Part shown: positions 52,295-62,209 of the stretch, piece after piece
How the letters are laid out: the number at the start of each line of letters is the position of its first letter
How positions within the stretch are numbered: position 1 is the first letter of the stretch
NCBI RefSeq assembly: GCF_026241515.1
Contig: NZ_JAPHPW010000010.1
Coordinates: 1 to 64,000, forward strand
Direction: 5' to 3'
DNA: 64,000 nucleotides
Source: Vibrio sp. 14G-20
GTDB lineage: Bacteria; Pseudomonadota; Gammaproteobacteria; Enterobacterales; Vibrionaceae
The notes under the pieces: model-generated
Databases searched by the model: none
Told to the model about the DNA's origin: nothing
The model's input: only the letters and a program-made list of their open reading frames with translations
Position numbers and translations under genes: made by a program

Positions 52295-52354
52295 TGAGCC
52301 TTCTTGTTTGGGAAGAACGCCTCTGTTTAAGAGGTGAAGCAAGCGGAAGGCTCA
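52295..52354 (+). other. Branched stem-loop between urtA and urtB
   Basis: The outer arms TGAGCCTTC (52295-52303) and GAAGGCTCA (52346-52354) enclose an inner hairpin CCTC / GAGG. No T run follows. Such structures after binding-protein genes commonly protect the upstream mRNA and lower permease expression; that role is inferred. Confidence 0.5.
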
Positions 52355-52435
52355 TCGTTTCAACTAACAATAATTCTCCACATGTCCACTGAGCAAAAAT
52401 AACAATATCTAGCTAGGTGGATTAAGGAAGCAGGG

Positions 52436-54064
52436 ATGAAAAACGTATTGAACGTATTTAAGGCGCTATTGCTTATGGCAGTCAGTGCTCAGTTGGCTTT
52501 TGCGGGAATAACGGATGAAGCTAGCTTTACCAAGGCGCTAGTTGGTAAGAAAACATCGGATAAAGAATTAGCTATTGATTGGGTGATTGAGACGCAAACG
52601 GAAGATGTGTCGAAACCTATTCTGGATGGTTGGTTAAACGGAAACCTTTACTATTTTGGTGATAAACAGAGCGAGCAGTATAAACAGCTCTACTTCATTC
52701 AAAGCATCAAAACAGCGACGTCGGCTCAGTCAGTATGGGATGATTCAACGCTGAATATCGAGAATGCGAGACAGTTTAAAAAGGTTCGCGTGAATAACAA
52801 ACTTCGCGGGATCTTGCGCGGGGAAATTGCTTCTATTGGACTCAACAGCGGTAATCCTGATGTGCGTTATAAAGCTGTTTTGGATCTGTTAGGGACTAAA
52901 GACGCTGACATCATCGAACGCATAGCTGAACTCAGAGCCAACGAATCAGAGGGCAAAGTGGCAGATCTGATGGACCTCTCATTGGCTATTTATAGCTCCC
53001 TTGATAAAAGCGCAACCATTGAAGATCGAGTCACGTCGATTGAGCGAGTCGGTGACTTCAAACATTCGGTCGTTCTGAAAACACTAAATCAACTACTGAA
53101 CAGTGAGCAAGATCCAAGTATTGCCGCTGCAGCAGAACGTGCGATGGACGACTATCAACAAAGCCAAGCACTTTATTCTGGCGTAGAAACAGTATTCTTC
53201 GGTTTAAGCTTGGGTTCCGTGTTAGTGCTTGCTGGTATAGGCTTAGCGATCACCTTTGGTGTGATGGGCGTTATCAACATGGCTCATGGTGAGCTGATCA
53301 TGATTGGCGCTTACACCACCTATGTACTTCAGTTGCTAATGCCGAACCACATTGGTTTAGCGTTGATTCTCTCTATTCCGGCAGCGTTTATTGTTTCTGG
53401 TCTGGTCGGTATTGCGATAGAGCGAAGCGTGATTCGTCACCTTTACGGTCGCCCACTGGAAACCTTGCTCGCGACCTTTGGTATCAGCTTGATCTTGCAA
53501 CAAGCCGTTCGTTCTATTTTCTCTCCACTTAACCGCTCAGTGAGCACGCCTGAATGGATGTCTGGCGCACTTCAATTGAACCCAATGTTGTCTCTGACCT
53601 ACAACCGCTTATACATCATCTTGTTCTGTGGTTTGGTGTTTATGGGCTTGTTAATGGTTCTGAAAAAGACACCGCTAGGTCTACAGGTTCGTGCCGTTTC
53701 TCAAAACCGTGGTATGGCGCGTGCGATGGGTATTCGATCTGAACGAGTTGATGCGATGACCTTTGGCTTAGGTTCTGGCGTGGCGGGTGTCGCAGGTGTA
53801 GCACTGTCTCAATTGACTAACGTTGGCCCGAATATGGGGCAAGCGTACATCATTGATTCTTTCATGGTGGTGGTGTTCGGCGGAGTCGGCAACTTGTGGG
53901 GAACATTAGTCGCAGGTCTGAGTCTTGGCTTGTTCAATAAGATTTTAGAGCCATGGGCTGGCGCAGTACTCGCTAAGATTCTAGTACTGGTTTTCATCAT
54001 TCTATTTATTCAAAAACGCCCACGCGGATTGTTCCCGCAACGTGGTCGTGCGGCTGAAGGTTAA
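52436..54064 (+). CDS. urtB: Urea ABC transporter permease UrtB
   Basis: This LivH-type permease has 542 residues. A signal-like N-terminus (1-24) leads into a 200-residue soluble periplasmic domain typical of UrtB. The membrane domain starts at about 240 (FFGLSLGSVLVLAGIGLAIT) and contains GVINMAHGELIMIGAY and VFGGVGNLWGTLVAG, both conserved in LivH/UrtB. RBS AAGGAAG. It lies 11 bp before urtC. Confidence 0.94.
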   Translation: MKNVLNVFKALLLMAVSAQLAFAGITDEASFTKALVGKKTSDKELAIDWVIETQTEDVSKPILDGWLNGNLYYFGDKQSEQYKQLYFIQSIKTATSAQSVWDDSTLNIENARQFKKVRVNNKLRGILRGEIASIGLNSGNPDVRYKAVLDLLGTKDADIIERIAELRANESEGKVADLMDLSLAIYSSLDKSATIEDRVTSIERVGDFKHSVVLKTLNQLLNSEQDPSIAAAAERAMDDYQQSQALYSGVETVFFGLSLGSVLVLAGIGLAITFGVMGVINMAHGELIMIGAYTTYVLQLLMPNHIGLALILSIPAAFIVSGLVGIAIERSVIRHLYGRPLETLLATFGISLILQQAVRSIFSPLNRSVSTPEWMSGALQLNPMLSLTYNRLYIILFCGLVFMGLLMVLKKTPLGLQVRAVSQNRGMARAMGIRSERVDAMTFGLGSGVAGVAGVALSQLTNVGPNMGQAYIIDSFMVVVFGGVGNLWGTLVAGLSLGLFNKILEPWAGAVLAKILVLVFIILFIQKRPRGLFPQRGRAAEG

Positions 54065-54074
54065 GGACAACATC

Positions 54075-55247
54075 ATGCAGTCTAAATCATTTGTACTTTC
54101 GGCTATGCGTGGTGATAAAGGTGGCCAACTGACCATCCTTGCCATTCTTGCGGCCGTGATTCTTATTCCACTGGCTAACACCATGTTGCCAAGTGGGCAC
54201 CCACTTCATGTTGAGACCTTCACCATCTCACTGATGGGCAAATACCTGAGCTACGCAATGTTGGCGCTGGCGCTGGATCTAGTGTGGGGCTACCTTGGAA
54301 TACTGAGCCTAGGCCACGGCGCTTTCTTCGCGCTTGGCGGTTATGCGATGGGCATGTATCTGATGCGTCAGATTGGTGACCGTGGGGTTTATGGTGATCC
54401 AATCTTACCTGACTTTATGGTGTTCCTTGATTGGTCGGTGTTGCCGTGGTTTTGGCAGGGTTTTGATCAGTTCTGGTTTGCTTGCCTGATGGTGGTGTTG
54501 GTGCCGGGCGCATTGGCTTATTTGTTCGGTTATTTGGCTTTCCGTTCTCGCGTGTCTGGTGTTTATCTTTCGATCATGACTCAAGCGTTAACTTACGCCT
54601 TGATGCTGGCGTTCTTTCGTAACGAGATGGGCTTTGGTGGCAACAACGGACTGACAGATTTCAAAGATATCATCGGCCTGAGTTTACAGAGTGATGCGGT
54701 CAAGATTGGTTTGTTTGTCGCGACGGGCATCTCCCTCATTCTAAGTTACATCGCGTGTCGCATGGTAGTGACCAGTCGATTAGGGCGTGTGGCACTGGCG
54801 ATTCGAGATACAGAGTCTCGCACTCGCTTTATGGGTTACGACGTCGATGGCATCAAGCTATGGGTCTTCGTTTTGTCTGCGGTTATCGCGGGTATTGCTG
54901 GTGCTTTATATGTTCCTCAAGTCGGCATCATCAACCCGGGAGAGTTTGCACCGCTTAACTCGATTGAGATTGTGGTTTGGGTTGCCTTGGGCGGTCGTGC
55001 CACTCTGTTTGGTGCCATCGTTGGTGCGCTGATCATCAACTACGCAAAGAGCTGGTTTACGGTTGAATTCCCTGAAGTGTGGTTATTTGCTCTCGGTGGT
55101 CTATTCGTTCTCTCGACCATGTACTTCCCACAAGGTGTGATTGGCTTTGTCAGTGAAAAGTGGCAACAGCTACGCAAGGCATCGAACTCAAAAGGCGAAG
55201 GACAAGATAAGGATGACCAACATAAAGGCAAGGAGGCAATCGCATGA
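54075..55247 (+). CDS. urtC: Urea ABC transporter permease UrtC
   Basis: This LivM-type permease has 390 residues from the ATG at 54075, preceded by AAGGACA. An in-frame upstream ATG overlapping urtB is less likely. About nine membrane segments are visible. Conserved parts are LDLVWGYLGILSLGHGAFFALGGY, GVYLSIMTQAL, FFRNEMGFGGNNGLTDFKD and WVALGGRATLFGAIVGA. A charged tail (KGEGQDKDDQHKGKE) ends the protein. Its stop overlaps the urtD start (ATGA). Confidence 0.94.
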   Translation: MQSKSFVLSAMRGDKGGQLTILAILAAVILIPLANTMLPSGHPLHVETFTISLMGKYLSYAMLALALDLVWGYLGILSLGHGAFFALGGYAMGMYLMRQIGDRGVYGDPILPDFMVFLDWSVLPWFWQGFDQFWFACLMVVLVPGALAYLFGYLAFRSRVSGVYLSIMTQALTYALMLAFFRNEMGFGGNNGLTDFKDIIGLSLQSDAVKIGLFVATGISLILSYIACRMVVTSRLGRVALAIRDTESRTRFMGYDVDGIKLWVFVLSAVIAGIAGALYVPQVGIINPGEFAPLNSIEIVVWVALGGRATLFGAIVGALIINYAKSWFTVEFPEVWLFALGGLFVLSTMYFPQGVIGFVSEKWQQLRKASNSKGEGQDKDDQHKGKEAIA

Positions 55248-56086
55248 CCACATTTAACAGCGTAAAGGAGTCCGTTCAGGCGTTCACTCGTCGAGACGAA
55301 GTTTTTGATTACCTTAAACCCGATGTTCATCCTGCCATCGATACCCGCCACAACGTGTTGTTGTACGTGGAAGGCGTTAATAAAAGCTTCGATGGTTTCC
55401 AAGCGATAAATGACCTCAATCTCTATATCAAAGAGGGCGAACTGCGCTGCATCATCGGTCCTAATGGCGCAGGTAAAACCACCATGATGGACATCATCAC
55501 AGGTAAAACTAAGCCGGACACTGGCGAGGTATGGTTGGGTTCGAACATCAATTTGTTGAAGATGAACGAAGCTGAAATTGCCAATGCAGGCGTTGGGCGA
55601 AAGTTCCAAAAGCCGACCGTGATTGAGTGTTTAACCGTGTGGCAGAACCTTGAGTTAGCCATGGCCGGTGACCGTTCAGTGTGGGCGACTTTCACTGCCG
55701 TGATGTCTGGTGAGCAGAAAGACAAACTGACCTCGGTGCTTGAGCTGATTCATCTCAAAGACGAAGCGGCCAACTTAGCGGGCAACCTGTCTCACGGACA
55801 AAAACAGTGGTTAGAGATCGGTATGTTGCTGATGCAAAACCCTAAGTTACTCTTAGTCGATGAACCCGTGGCAGGTATGACTCATCAAGAGATGGATCGA
55901 ACTTCTGAACTACTCAACTCATTGGCGGGTAAGCACTCAGTGGTTGTGGTTGAACACGATATGGATTTCGTTCGTTCGATTGCTAGCCATGTCACCGTGC
56001 TTCATCAAGGTCACGTGTTGGCTGAAGGCACCATGGATCAAGTGCAGGCTCACCCGGAAGTTAAACAAGTTTATCTCGGAGAATAG
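55244..56086 (+). CDS. urtD: Urea ABC transporter ATP-binding protein UrtD
   Basis: This LivG-type ATPase has 280 residues. Walker A is GPNGAGKTT, the signature is LSHGQKQWLEIGM (LSHGQ is usual for UrtD) and Walker B is LLLVDEPVAGM, with the H-loop VVVEHDMDFV. About 35 extra residues precede the ABC fold. One base separates it from urtE. Confidence 0.95.
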   Translation: MTTFNSVKESVQAFTRRDEVFDYLKPDVHPAIDTRHNVLLYVEGVNKSFDGFQAINDLNLYIKEGELRCIIGPNGAGKTTMMDIITGKTKPDTGEVWLGSNINLLKMNEAEIANAGVGRKFQKPTVIECLTVWQNLELAMAGDRSVWATFTAVMSGEQKDKLTSVLELIHLKDEAANLAGNLSHGQKQWLEIGMLLMQNPKLLLVDEPVAGMTHQEMDRTSELLNSLAGKHSVVVVEHDMDFVRSIASHVTVLHQGHVLAEGTMDQVQAHPEVKQVYLGE

Positions 56087-56087
56087 G

Positions 56088-56783
56088 ATGTTAGAGGTTA
56101 AATCAGTTAATCAATATTACGGTGAGAGCCACACCTTGTGGGATTTAGATATGCAGATCCCAGAGGGTAAATGCACGGTGTTAATGGGGCGCAATGGCGT
56201 CGGAAAAACCACCTTGCTGCAATGCATCATGGGGCTGGTTAAGGTTGAAAGCGGCGACATCTCTTTATCGGGCGAGTCGCTACTGAAAACCGATGCCGAG
56301 GATCGTTCTCGCCAAGGAATAGGATATGTACCGCAAGGTCGTCAGATATTCCCGATGCTCACTGTTCAAGAAAACCTAGAGGTCGGTTTACCGATTCGTG
56401 AAAAGGGTGATCGTAAGATCCCAGAGTTCATCTTCGATATTTTCCCTGTCTTGAAAGAGATGCTGCATCGCCGCGGTGGTGATTTATCAGGTGGTCAGCA
56501 GCAACAGCTTGCGATTGGTCGTGCGCTGGTGGTTAATCCCAAGCTATTGATCTTGGATGAGCCGACGGAAGGTATTCAACCCAATATTGTGCAAGAGATT
56601 GGCGACATCATTCGCATGCTCAACGAGAAAATGGGACTCACGGTTCTGTTGGTTGAGCAGAAGCTGCCATTTGCGAGAAAGGTCGGCGACCGTTTTTGTA
56701 TTCTCGACCGTGGGCGTCAGGTGGCTGAAGGTGAAATGACAGGGCTTGATGAGTCCTTGATTAAGGAGTATCTAACCGTATGA
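56088..56783 (+). CDS. urtE: Urea ABC transporter ATP-binding protein UrtE
   Basis: This LivF-type ATPase has 231 residues from the ATG at 56088, with GGAGAATAG upstream. Walker A is GRNGVGKTT, the signature is LSGGQQQQLAIGRAL and Walker B is LLILDEPTEGIQPNIV, where TEGIQPNIV is characteristic of UrtE. Its stop overlaps the ureD start (ATGA), which ties urea import and urease maturation in one message. Confidence 0.95.
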   Translation: MLEVKSVNQYYGESHTLWDLDMQIPEGKCTVLMGRNGVGKTTLLQCIMGLVKVESGDISLSGESLLKTDAEDRSRQGIGYVPQGRQIFPMLTVQENLEVGLPIREKGDRKIPEFIFDIFPVLKEMLHRRGGDLSGGQQQQLAIGRALVVNPKLLILDEPTEGIQPNIVQEIGDIIRMLNEKMGLTVLLVEQKLPFARKVGDRFCILDRGRQVAEGEMTGLDESLIKEYLTV

Positions 56784-57727
56784 ATTCTCTCTTTTCTCCG
56801 AATGAAGTAAAGAAGGCTTCTTTAGTTGAAGCTTTATCTTTGAATGACACCATCGAACAAGATATTCGTGATGGTTGGCAAGCGAGCTTAAATCTCACCT
56901 TTGTCGACCGCGGTGATAAAACCGTATTAAAGAATCGTCAGCAGTCTGGTCCGCTTGCGGTGCAACGCCCCCTGTATCCTGATGGGGAAACGTGTCACAC
57001 CTACTTACTCCATCCCCCCGGCGGAGTGGTGGGTGGTGACACTCTCAATATTGAGGCAACCGTAGAAAGCGGTGCTCATACGCTGATCACCACACCCGGT
57101 GCGACCAAGTTCTATCGTTCTAACAACAAGTACGCCAAGCAAAAGCAGACCCTTCGAGTGAAGAAAGGTGCGCGCTTGGAATGGATGCCGCAAGAGAACA
57201 TCTTTTTCCCCAATGCACACGTTCGTCTAGACACTGAAATTCGCCTAGAAAAGGGTGCACAGTTTTGGGGGTGGGAGATGCACTGTTTTGGACGGCCTGC
57301 ACAGAATGAGGGATTTGAGCGTGGTCACCTTGTTGGGAAAACGGAAATCTATCTTGATAATCAAAGGCTTCTGACTGAAGGTTTTAATTTTCATGGTGGC
57401 GATAAGTTAATGATAAATATGGGGTTACTTGATTTTTCAATGATGGGTACCTTTTATATCACCTCAAATGAGAAGCAAGATTTAGAGTTGGTACAGAGCT
57501 TGCTCTTATCTATTACACAGCAAGCTTCACAGCAATCAGTTACATCAAAAACATCGAGTGAACCCACATTAATATTGGGTGCGACGCAGATAGAAGGATT
57601 GATTGTGGTGCGAGCCTTGGGTTATTGGAGTGAAGACATCCTCCAGGCCTTTGGTCAGATATGGCAAGCAACTCGCTCTCATTTATGTGGTACGACTCCT
57701 GATTTACCAAGGATTTGGGCGACTTAG
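56780..57727 (+). CDS. ureD: Urease accessory protein UreD
   Basis: UreD (UreH in some species) is a scaffold that binds UreABC and, with UreF and UreG, loads nickel. It has 315 residues. Family segments are GWQASLNLTFVDRGDKTVL, QRPLYPDGETCHTYLLHPPGGVVGGD, TTPGATKFYRS and LEWMPQENIFFPNA. It is translationally coupled to urtE. A strong intrinsic terminator separates it from ureA. Confidence 0.94.
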   Translation: MNSLFSPNEVKKASLVEALSLNDTIEQDIRDGWQASLNLTFVDRGDKTVLKNRQQSGPLAVQRPLYPDGETCHTYLLHPPGGVVGGDTLNIEATVESGAHTLITTPGATKFYRSNNKYAKQKQTLRVKKGARLEWMPQENIFFPNAHVRLDTEIRLEKGAQFWGWEMHCFGRPAQNEGFERGHLVGKTEIYLDNQRLLTEGFNFHGGDKLMINMGLLDFSMMGTFYITSNEKQDLELVQSLLLSITQQASQQSVTSKTSSEPTLILGATQIEGLIVVRALGYWSEDILQAFGQIWQATRSHLCGTTPDLPRIWAT

Positions 57728-57741
57728 CGATTAGCCCTATT

Positions 57742-57779
57742 TGTACCGAGGGCGACTTCCGGCCCTCGGTACATTTTTT
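57742..57779 (+). terminator. Intrinsic terminator between ureD and ureA
   Basis: The perfect 12-bp stem TGTACCGAGGGC / GCCCTCGGTACA (57742-57753 / 57762-57773) has an eight-base loop and is followed by TTTTTT. It sits inside an otherwise continuous urt-ure gene run. A second hairpin, TGCTCA / TGAGCA, lies just before ureA. No clear promoter was found in the 81 bp that remain before ureA. Confidence 0.88.
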
Positions 57780-57860
57780 CAAGCTTGCTGTGATTGAATC
57801 CCACTTACTGCTCATGCGTTTCTGAGCAATAAGAAAACAACACTAACAGCGGGCGGCTAA

Positions 57861-58163
57861 ATGGAATTAACACCAAGAGAAAAAGATAAGCTACTTATCT
57901 TCTGCGCAGGAATGCTGGCACAGCAGCGCAAACAAAAAGGCTTAAAACTCAACTACCCAGAATCTATTGCGCTGATCAGCAGTGCCATTCTTGAAGGTGC
58001 CCGTGAGGGTAAAACCGTTTCGGAATTGATGGATTTTGGACGAACACTGCTTACCGTCGATGACGTTATGGAGGGGATCCCTTCCATGATCCCAGATGTA
58101 CAAGTCGAAGCTACTTTTCCTGATGGCACCAAGTTGGTGACCGTTCATGAACCTATCGTGTAG
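57861..58163 (+). CDS. ureA: Urease gamma subunit UreA
   Basis: This is the small structural urease subunit, 100 residues as in Klebsiella and Proteus. Family segments are [41 protein letters not shown] and [23 protein letters not shown]. No strong RBS is seen (GGGCGGC lies eight bases before the ATG). First of ureABC. Confidence 0.97.
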   Translation: MELTPREKDKLLIFCAGMLAQQRKQKGLKLNYPESIALISSAILEGAREGKTVSELMDFGRTLLTVDDVMEGIPSMIPDVQVEATFPDGTKLVTVHEPIV

Positions 58164-58174
58164 GGAGAAGAAAT

Positions 58175-58510
58175 ATGGCTGGTTCCACCAAACAATATTC
58201 AGGCTTAGTTCCCGGAAAAGTAGAAACCGCTCCCGGTGACATTACTCTAAATGAAGGTCGAGATACGACGTCTGTTAAGGTTCAAAACATTGGCGATCGT
58301 CCCGTGCAAATTGGCTCTCATTACCACTTCTATGAAGCAAACCCTTCACTGATCTTTGACCGAGAAGCCACTAAAGGCTTTCGACTTAATATCCCCGCAG
58401 GTACCGCTACCCGTTTTGAACCGGGTCAGTCTCGCAGCGTCGAGTTAGTGCGTTACGCCGGTAAGTTAGAGATCTACGGCTTCCAAGGGAAAGTGATGGG
58501 TAAGCTTTAA
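58175..58510 (+). CDS. ureB: Urease beta subunit UreB
   Basis: This is the second structural subunit, 111 residues. Family segments are [59 protein letters not shown] and [28 protein letters not shown] precedes the ATG. It lies 11 bp after ureA. Confidence 0.97.
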   Translation: MAGSTKQYSGLVPGKVETAPGDITLNEGRDTTSVKVQNIGDRPVQIGSHYHFYEANPSLIFDREATKGFRLNIPAGTATRFEPGQSRSVELVRYAGKLEIYGFQGKVMGKL

Positions 58511-58550
58511 GCGCTCTCACGAAAATAATGAAAACAACAAAGGATTGATC

Positions 58551-60254
58551 ATGGCGAAGATATCCAAACAGGCTTACGCCGAAATGTTTGGGCCAACAAT
58601 CGGAGACCGAGTGCGTCTTGCTGACACCGATTTATGGCTAGAAGTTGAAAAGGATTACACCGTGTACGGCGACGAAGTGAAGTTCGGCGGCGGTAAAGTG
58701 ATTCGTGATGGGCAAGGGCAAAGCCAACGTCCAAGTGCCGAAACGCCAGACTTGGTGATCACCAACGCGATTGTGTTGGACTACTGGGGCATCGTAAAAG
58801 CCGATGTCGCTATCAAAGACGGCCGAGTTCAAGCTTTAGGTAAAGCAGGCAACCCAGATGTTCAACCGGGCGTTGATATTGTTATTGGTCCGGGTACGGA
58901 AATTTTGGCCGGCGAAGGTTCTATCCTCACAGCGGGTGGCATCGACTCACATATTCACTTCATCTGTCCGCAACAGATTGAAGAAGCGTTGGCATCGGGT
59001 GTGACGACCATGATCGGTGGTGGCACGGGGCCAAACACAGGGACCAACGCAACCACATGTACACCGGGTCCGTGGAACATGCACCGAATGTTGGAATCAC
59101 TCGATCAATTCCCAATGAACTTTGGTTTGTTAGGTAAGGGCAATGCCAGCCAACCGGAAGCACTGCGTGAACAAGTAGCAGCAGGTGCTGTTGGCTTGAA
59201 GTTGCACGAAGACTGGGGAACCACGCCCGCGTCAATTGATACTTGCTTGAGTGTTGCCGATGAAATGGACGTACAAGTTGCGATTCACACCGATACTTTG
59301 AACGAATCTGGCTTTGTTGAATCGACCCTTGGCGCCATCGGTGATCGCGTTATTCATACCTACCACACGGAAGGGGCGGGTGGTGGTCATGCTCCCGATA
59401 TTATCCGTGCTGCAGGTGAGCCGAACGTTCTGCCTTCTTCTACCAACCCAACCCGACCTTACACCGTCAATACGGTCGATGAACACTTGGATATGTTGAT
59501 GGTGTGTCACCACTTGTCACCATCGATTGCTGAAGATGTCGCGTTCGCTGAATCACGTATTCGCCGTGAAACCATTGCCGCAGAAGACATTCTTCATGAC
59601 TTAGGTGCGTTCTCGATGATCGCTTCGGATTCTCAGGCAATGGGGCGAGTGGGCGAGGTGGTCACTCGAACATGGCAAACCGCACATAAGATGAAAGTGC
59701 AGCGTGGCAGCCTAAAAGAAGATTCCGACTACAGCGATAACTTCCGCCTAAGACGTTATGTCGCTAAGTACACCATTAACCCTGCGATCACTCACGGCAT
59801 GGCACATGAGATCGGCTCTATCGAAGCTGGAAAGCTCGCAGACCTAGTGTTGTGGAAACCAGCCTTCTTTGGTGTGAAACCAAGTGTGATTTTGAAAGGC
59901 GGCATGATCGCGATGGCACCAATGGGTGACCCAAACGCTTCAATTCCAACACCTCAGCCAGTCCACTATCGCTCTATGTTTGGTAGCTATGGCAAGGCAT
60001 GTCAGAACACATCAATGCTGTTTGTTTCCAAAGAAGCCAAGGCACAAAACATCGACAAGCAGTTGGGGTTACAGAGCCTGATTGGCGTAGTCAGTAACTG
60101 CCGAAACATCAGCAAGGCAGACATGAAGCTTAACGATTGGATGCCGAAGATCGAAGTCGACTCTCAGACTTATCAAGTGCGCGCTGATGGTGAACTGCTG
60201 ACGTGTGAGCCTGCTGAAGAGTTACCAATGGCTCAAAGATATTTTCTATTTTAA
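58551..60254 (+). CDS. ureC: Urease alpha (catalytic) subunit UreC
   Basis: This is the catalytic subunit that hydrolyses urea to ammonia and carbamate at a di-nickel centre. The ATG at 58551, preceded by AAAGGATTG, gives 567 residues. With it every active-site residue falls on the Klebsiella number: His134 and His136 (SHIHF), carbamylated Lys217 (GLKLHEDW), His246, His272, flap Cys319 and general acid His320 (VCHHL), and Asp360 (ASDSQ). The enzyme should therefore be active once nickel is loaded. A TTG six bases upstream is not needed. Confidence 0.98.
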   Translation: MAKISKQAYAEMFGPTIGDRVRLADTDLWLEVEKDYTVYGDEVKFGGGKVIRDGQGQSQRPSAETPDLVITNAIVLDYWGIVKADVAIKDGRVQALGKAGNPDVQPGVDIVIGPGTEILAGEGSILTAGGIDSHIHFICPQQIEEALASGVTTMIGGGTGPNTGTNATTCTPGPWNMHRMLESLDQFPMNFGLLGKGNASQPEALREQVAAGAVGLKLHEDWGTTPASIDTCLSVADEMDVQVAIHTDTLNESGFVESTLGAIGDRVIHTYHTEGAGGGHAPDIIRAAGEPNVLPSSTNPTRPYTVNTVDEHLDMLMVCHHLSPSIAEDVAFAESRIRRETIAAEDILHDLGAFSMIASDSQAMGRVGEVVTRTWQTAHKMKVQRGSLKEDSDYSDNFRLRRYVAKYTINPAITHGMAHEIGSIEAGKLADLVLWKPAFFGVKPSVILKGGMIAMAPMGDPNASIPTPQPVHYRSMFGSYGKACQNTSMLFVSKEAKAQNIDKQLGLQSLIGVVSNCRNISKADMKLNDWMPKIEVDSQTYQVRADGELLTCEPAEELPMAQRYFLF

Positions 60255-60317
60255 TAGCTCGGCTGAAGGCTCTTATTTTGAACGTTATAAATCTCACAAG
60301 GAGATTGAGGTAATAGC

Positions 60318-60770
60318 ATGATTGAACTTACTCAACTGAATACTCAAATACAAAATGCGCCGGACGGCTATTTAAGCCTGCCGATCGATAGCCGCATCAA
60401 AAGCCGTCTTAAAGTGATACTCGATGATGGGCGCAATGCTGGATTGTTTCTACCACGCGGTCATATCTTGCGTGGCGGAGAGCAATTAACTAGTGAGTGT
60501 GGTTTAACTGTCGAAGTGAAAGCGGCGCCGGAAACCGTGTCGACCGTTTACTGTGAGGACTCGCATCTATTAACTCGTGTTGCTTACCACCTTGGCAACC
60601 GACATGTTCCGCTGCAAGTGGAAGCGGGTTGGGTGCGTTATCAACACGACCATGTTTTGGATGAAATGGTTGAAGGCTTGGGCGCGACAGTGACGACTGA
60701 AAAACAACCTTTTGAACCCGAAGGTGGCGCATATGGTGGCCGCTCAGGCGGTCATCATCACCATCATTAA
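60318..60770 (+). CDS. ureE: Urease accessory nickel chaperone UreE
   Basis: UreE is a dimeric nickel metallochaperone of 150 residues that hands nickel to UreG. The nickel-binding His96 is in YHLGNRHVPLQ, at the Klebsiella position. The C-terminus ends in GGRSGGHHHHH, a natural histidine tail of the kind seen in Klebsiella UreE. RBS AAGGAGATTGAGG lies upstream. It is followed by ureJ. Confidence 0.95.
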   Translation: MIELTQLNTQIQNAPDGYLSLPIDSRIKSRLKVILDDGRNAGLFLPRGHILRGGEQLTSECGLTVEVKAAPETVSTVYCEDSHLLTRVAYHLGNRHVPLQVEAGWVRYQHDHVLDEMVEGLGATVTTEKQPFEPEGGAYGGRSGGHHHHH

Positions 60771-60843
60771 TCGAGTCATTGATGGCTCACTAAACGATTT
60801 ATATAACAACGATATTAATAACTATAAACGCAAGGAACTCGCG

Positions 60844-61440
60844 ATGAACTTTAAAACAGCTGCTGGCTTATGTACTTTCACACTGGCTTCTCTAACAACA
60901 TCAACGATGGCTTTGGCTCACCCAGGACACGGTTCGCATTCGGTTCATGAGTCTCACTCATTTATGTCTGGCTTAACTCACCCTGTGACAGGTATGGATC
61001 ACCTGATCATGCTGATCGCTTTTGGTCTGTTAATTGGCGCACTGTCGTTTTCAACCAAGATAAAAGCCGCTTTGATTGGTGGTGGATTGGCTTCACTAGC
61101 CGTTGGGCTTATCGCTGGCCAAGCCTTAGGCTTCTCTGTGATTGTTGAACCAGCAATCATCGCTTCTCTGTTCGTCGTCAGCCTATGTCTATGGCACGTA
61201 TTCTCACCATCAACCAAGCGTGTAAACAGCGTATTAGTCGCTTCCATTGCGATGTTGTTTTTCCATGGTTACGCACACGGCGTTGAAGCTGCGAGCAACT
61301 TAACTCAATTCGCAACAGGCATGAGTATTACTGCTTTGGCATTAATGGTTATCGGTACGTTTGTTGGGCGCGCAGTTTACTCTAAGTGGCTTTCAGTTGG
61401 CGTGGCTTCAGCAAGCGCACTATTACTATTAGGCGCGTAA
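60844..61440 (+). CDS. ureJ: HupE/UreJ family nickel transporter
   Basis: This predicted inner-membrane nickel permease has 198 residues from the ATG at 60844 (AAGGA upstream). A signal peptide (1-27, ALA-HP) exposes a histidine-rich N-terminus (HPGHGSHSVHESHS). The HupE/UreJ metal motif is HPVTGMDHLIMLIAFG. Six or so membrane helices follow, with a histidine in FFHGYAHGVEA. Its place between ureE and ureF supports a role in nickel supply to urease. Reading further upstream in the same frame only overlaps ureE. Confidence 0.92.
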   Translation: MNFKTAAGLCTFTLASLTTSTMALAHPGHGSHSVHESHSFMSGLTHPVTGMDHLIMLIAFGLLIGALSFSTKIKAALIGGGLASLAVGLIAGQALGFSVIVEPAIIASLFVVSLCLWHVFSPSTKRVNSVLVASIAMLFFHGYAHGVEAASNLTQFATGMSITALALMVIGTFVGRAVYSKWLSVGVASASALLLLGA

Positions 61441-61480
61441 GCTCTCGAACTTTTCGATTTTAGAAGATAGAGAGCAGAGT

Positions 61481-62161
61481 ATGAGCACAACAGAAAATGT
61501 CGCGATTTATCGTCTGTTCCAATTGATCAGTCCGTCGTTGCCGATTGGTGGTTTCACTTATTCGCAAGGGTTAGAGCTAGCGGTTGAAGCGGGGTGGGTG
61601 ACCAATCGCGATAGCATGGAACAGTGGCTTAATACCATCGTTAGTTCTAGTGTCGCGACCTTGGAGTTACCTATCTTAGAGCGTCTTTATCATGCTCTAG
61701 AAAAAGGTGAACTCGATGAGATTGAGCACTGGTGTAACTACTTGTACTCAAGCCGCGAAACCAGTGAATTACGAGCAGAAGAAAAGCAGCGCGGGCATGC
61801 ATTGAATACCTTGCTAAAGCGCTTAGAGATAGATATTTCGCTGGTGGACTCTGTTGATAGCCACCCAAACCAACTGTTGGGCATGTGTATCGCCGCTCAA
61901 CATTGGGATATTGATTTAGAAAGCCTCAAGCAAGGTTACTTATGGAGCTGGCTTGAAAATATCGTTACGGCAGGCGTCAAACTGGTGCCTTTAGGCCAAA
62001 CCGATGGGCAGTTGGCTCTGATTAATATCACTAACACCTTTCCTGAGGTGATTGAGAAAGCACGCACGATAGAGGATTGGATGATAGGTAGCTTTTCGCC
62101 TTCGATGGCACTAGCGAGTTCACTGCACGAAACACAATACACGAGGCTATTTCGTTCGTAG
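61481..62161 (+). CDS. ureF: Urease accessory protein UreF
   Basis: UreF is a helical accessory protein of 226 residues that bridges UreD and UreG in the activation complex. Family segments are YRLFQLISPSLPIGGFTYSQGLE, SSRETSELRAEEKQRGHAL, WSWLENIVTAGVKLVPLGQT and SPSMALASSLHETQYTRLFRS. The RBS is weak (GAGAGCAGAG). It lies between ureJ and ureG. Confidence 0.95.
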   Translation: MSTTENVAIYRLFQLISPSLPIGGFTYSQGLELAVEAGWVTNRDSMEQWLNTIVSSSVATLELPILERLYHALEKGELDEIEHWCNYLYSSRETSELRAEEKQRGHALNTLLKRLEIDISLVDSVDSHPNQLLGMCIAAQHWDIDLESLKQGYLWSWLENIVTAGVKLVPLGQTDGQLALINITNTFPEVIEKARTIEDWMIGSFSPSMALASSLHETQYTRLFRS

Positions 62162-62209
62162 CAGTCAGCGCTAACGAGGTAGTAAGAAAAGAATATAAGG
62201 AAGTAGATT

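Noticed and set aside
60741..60770. Histidine run at the end of ureE as an artificial tag
   Set aside because: Natural UreE proteins often end in histidine-rich tails, and the flanking sequence is ordinary chromosome.
60712..60843. Longer N-terminus for the HupE/UreJ protein, overlapping ureE
   Set aside because: The ATG at 60844 has AAGGA upstream and starts directly with a signal peptide; the upstream part is only ureE in another frame.
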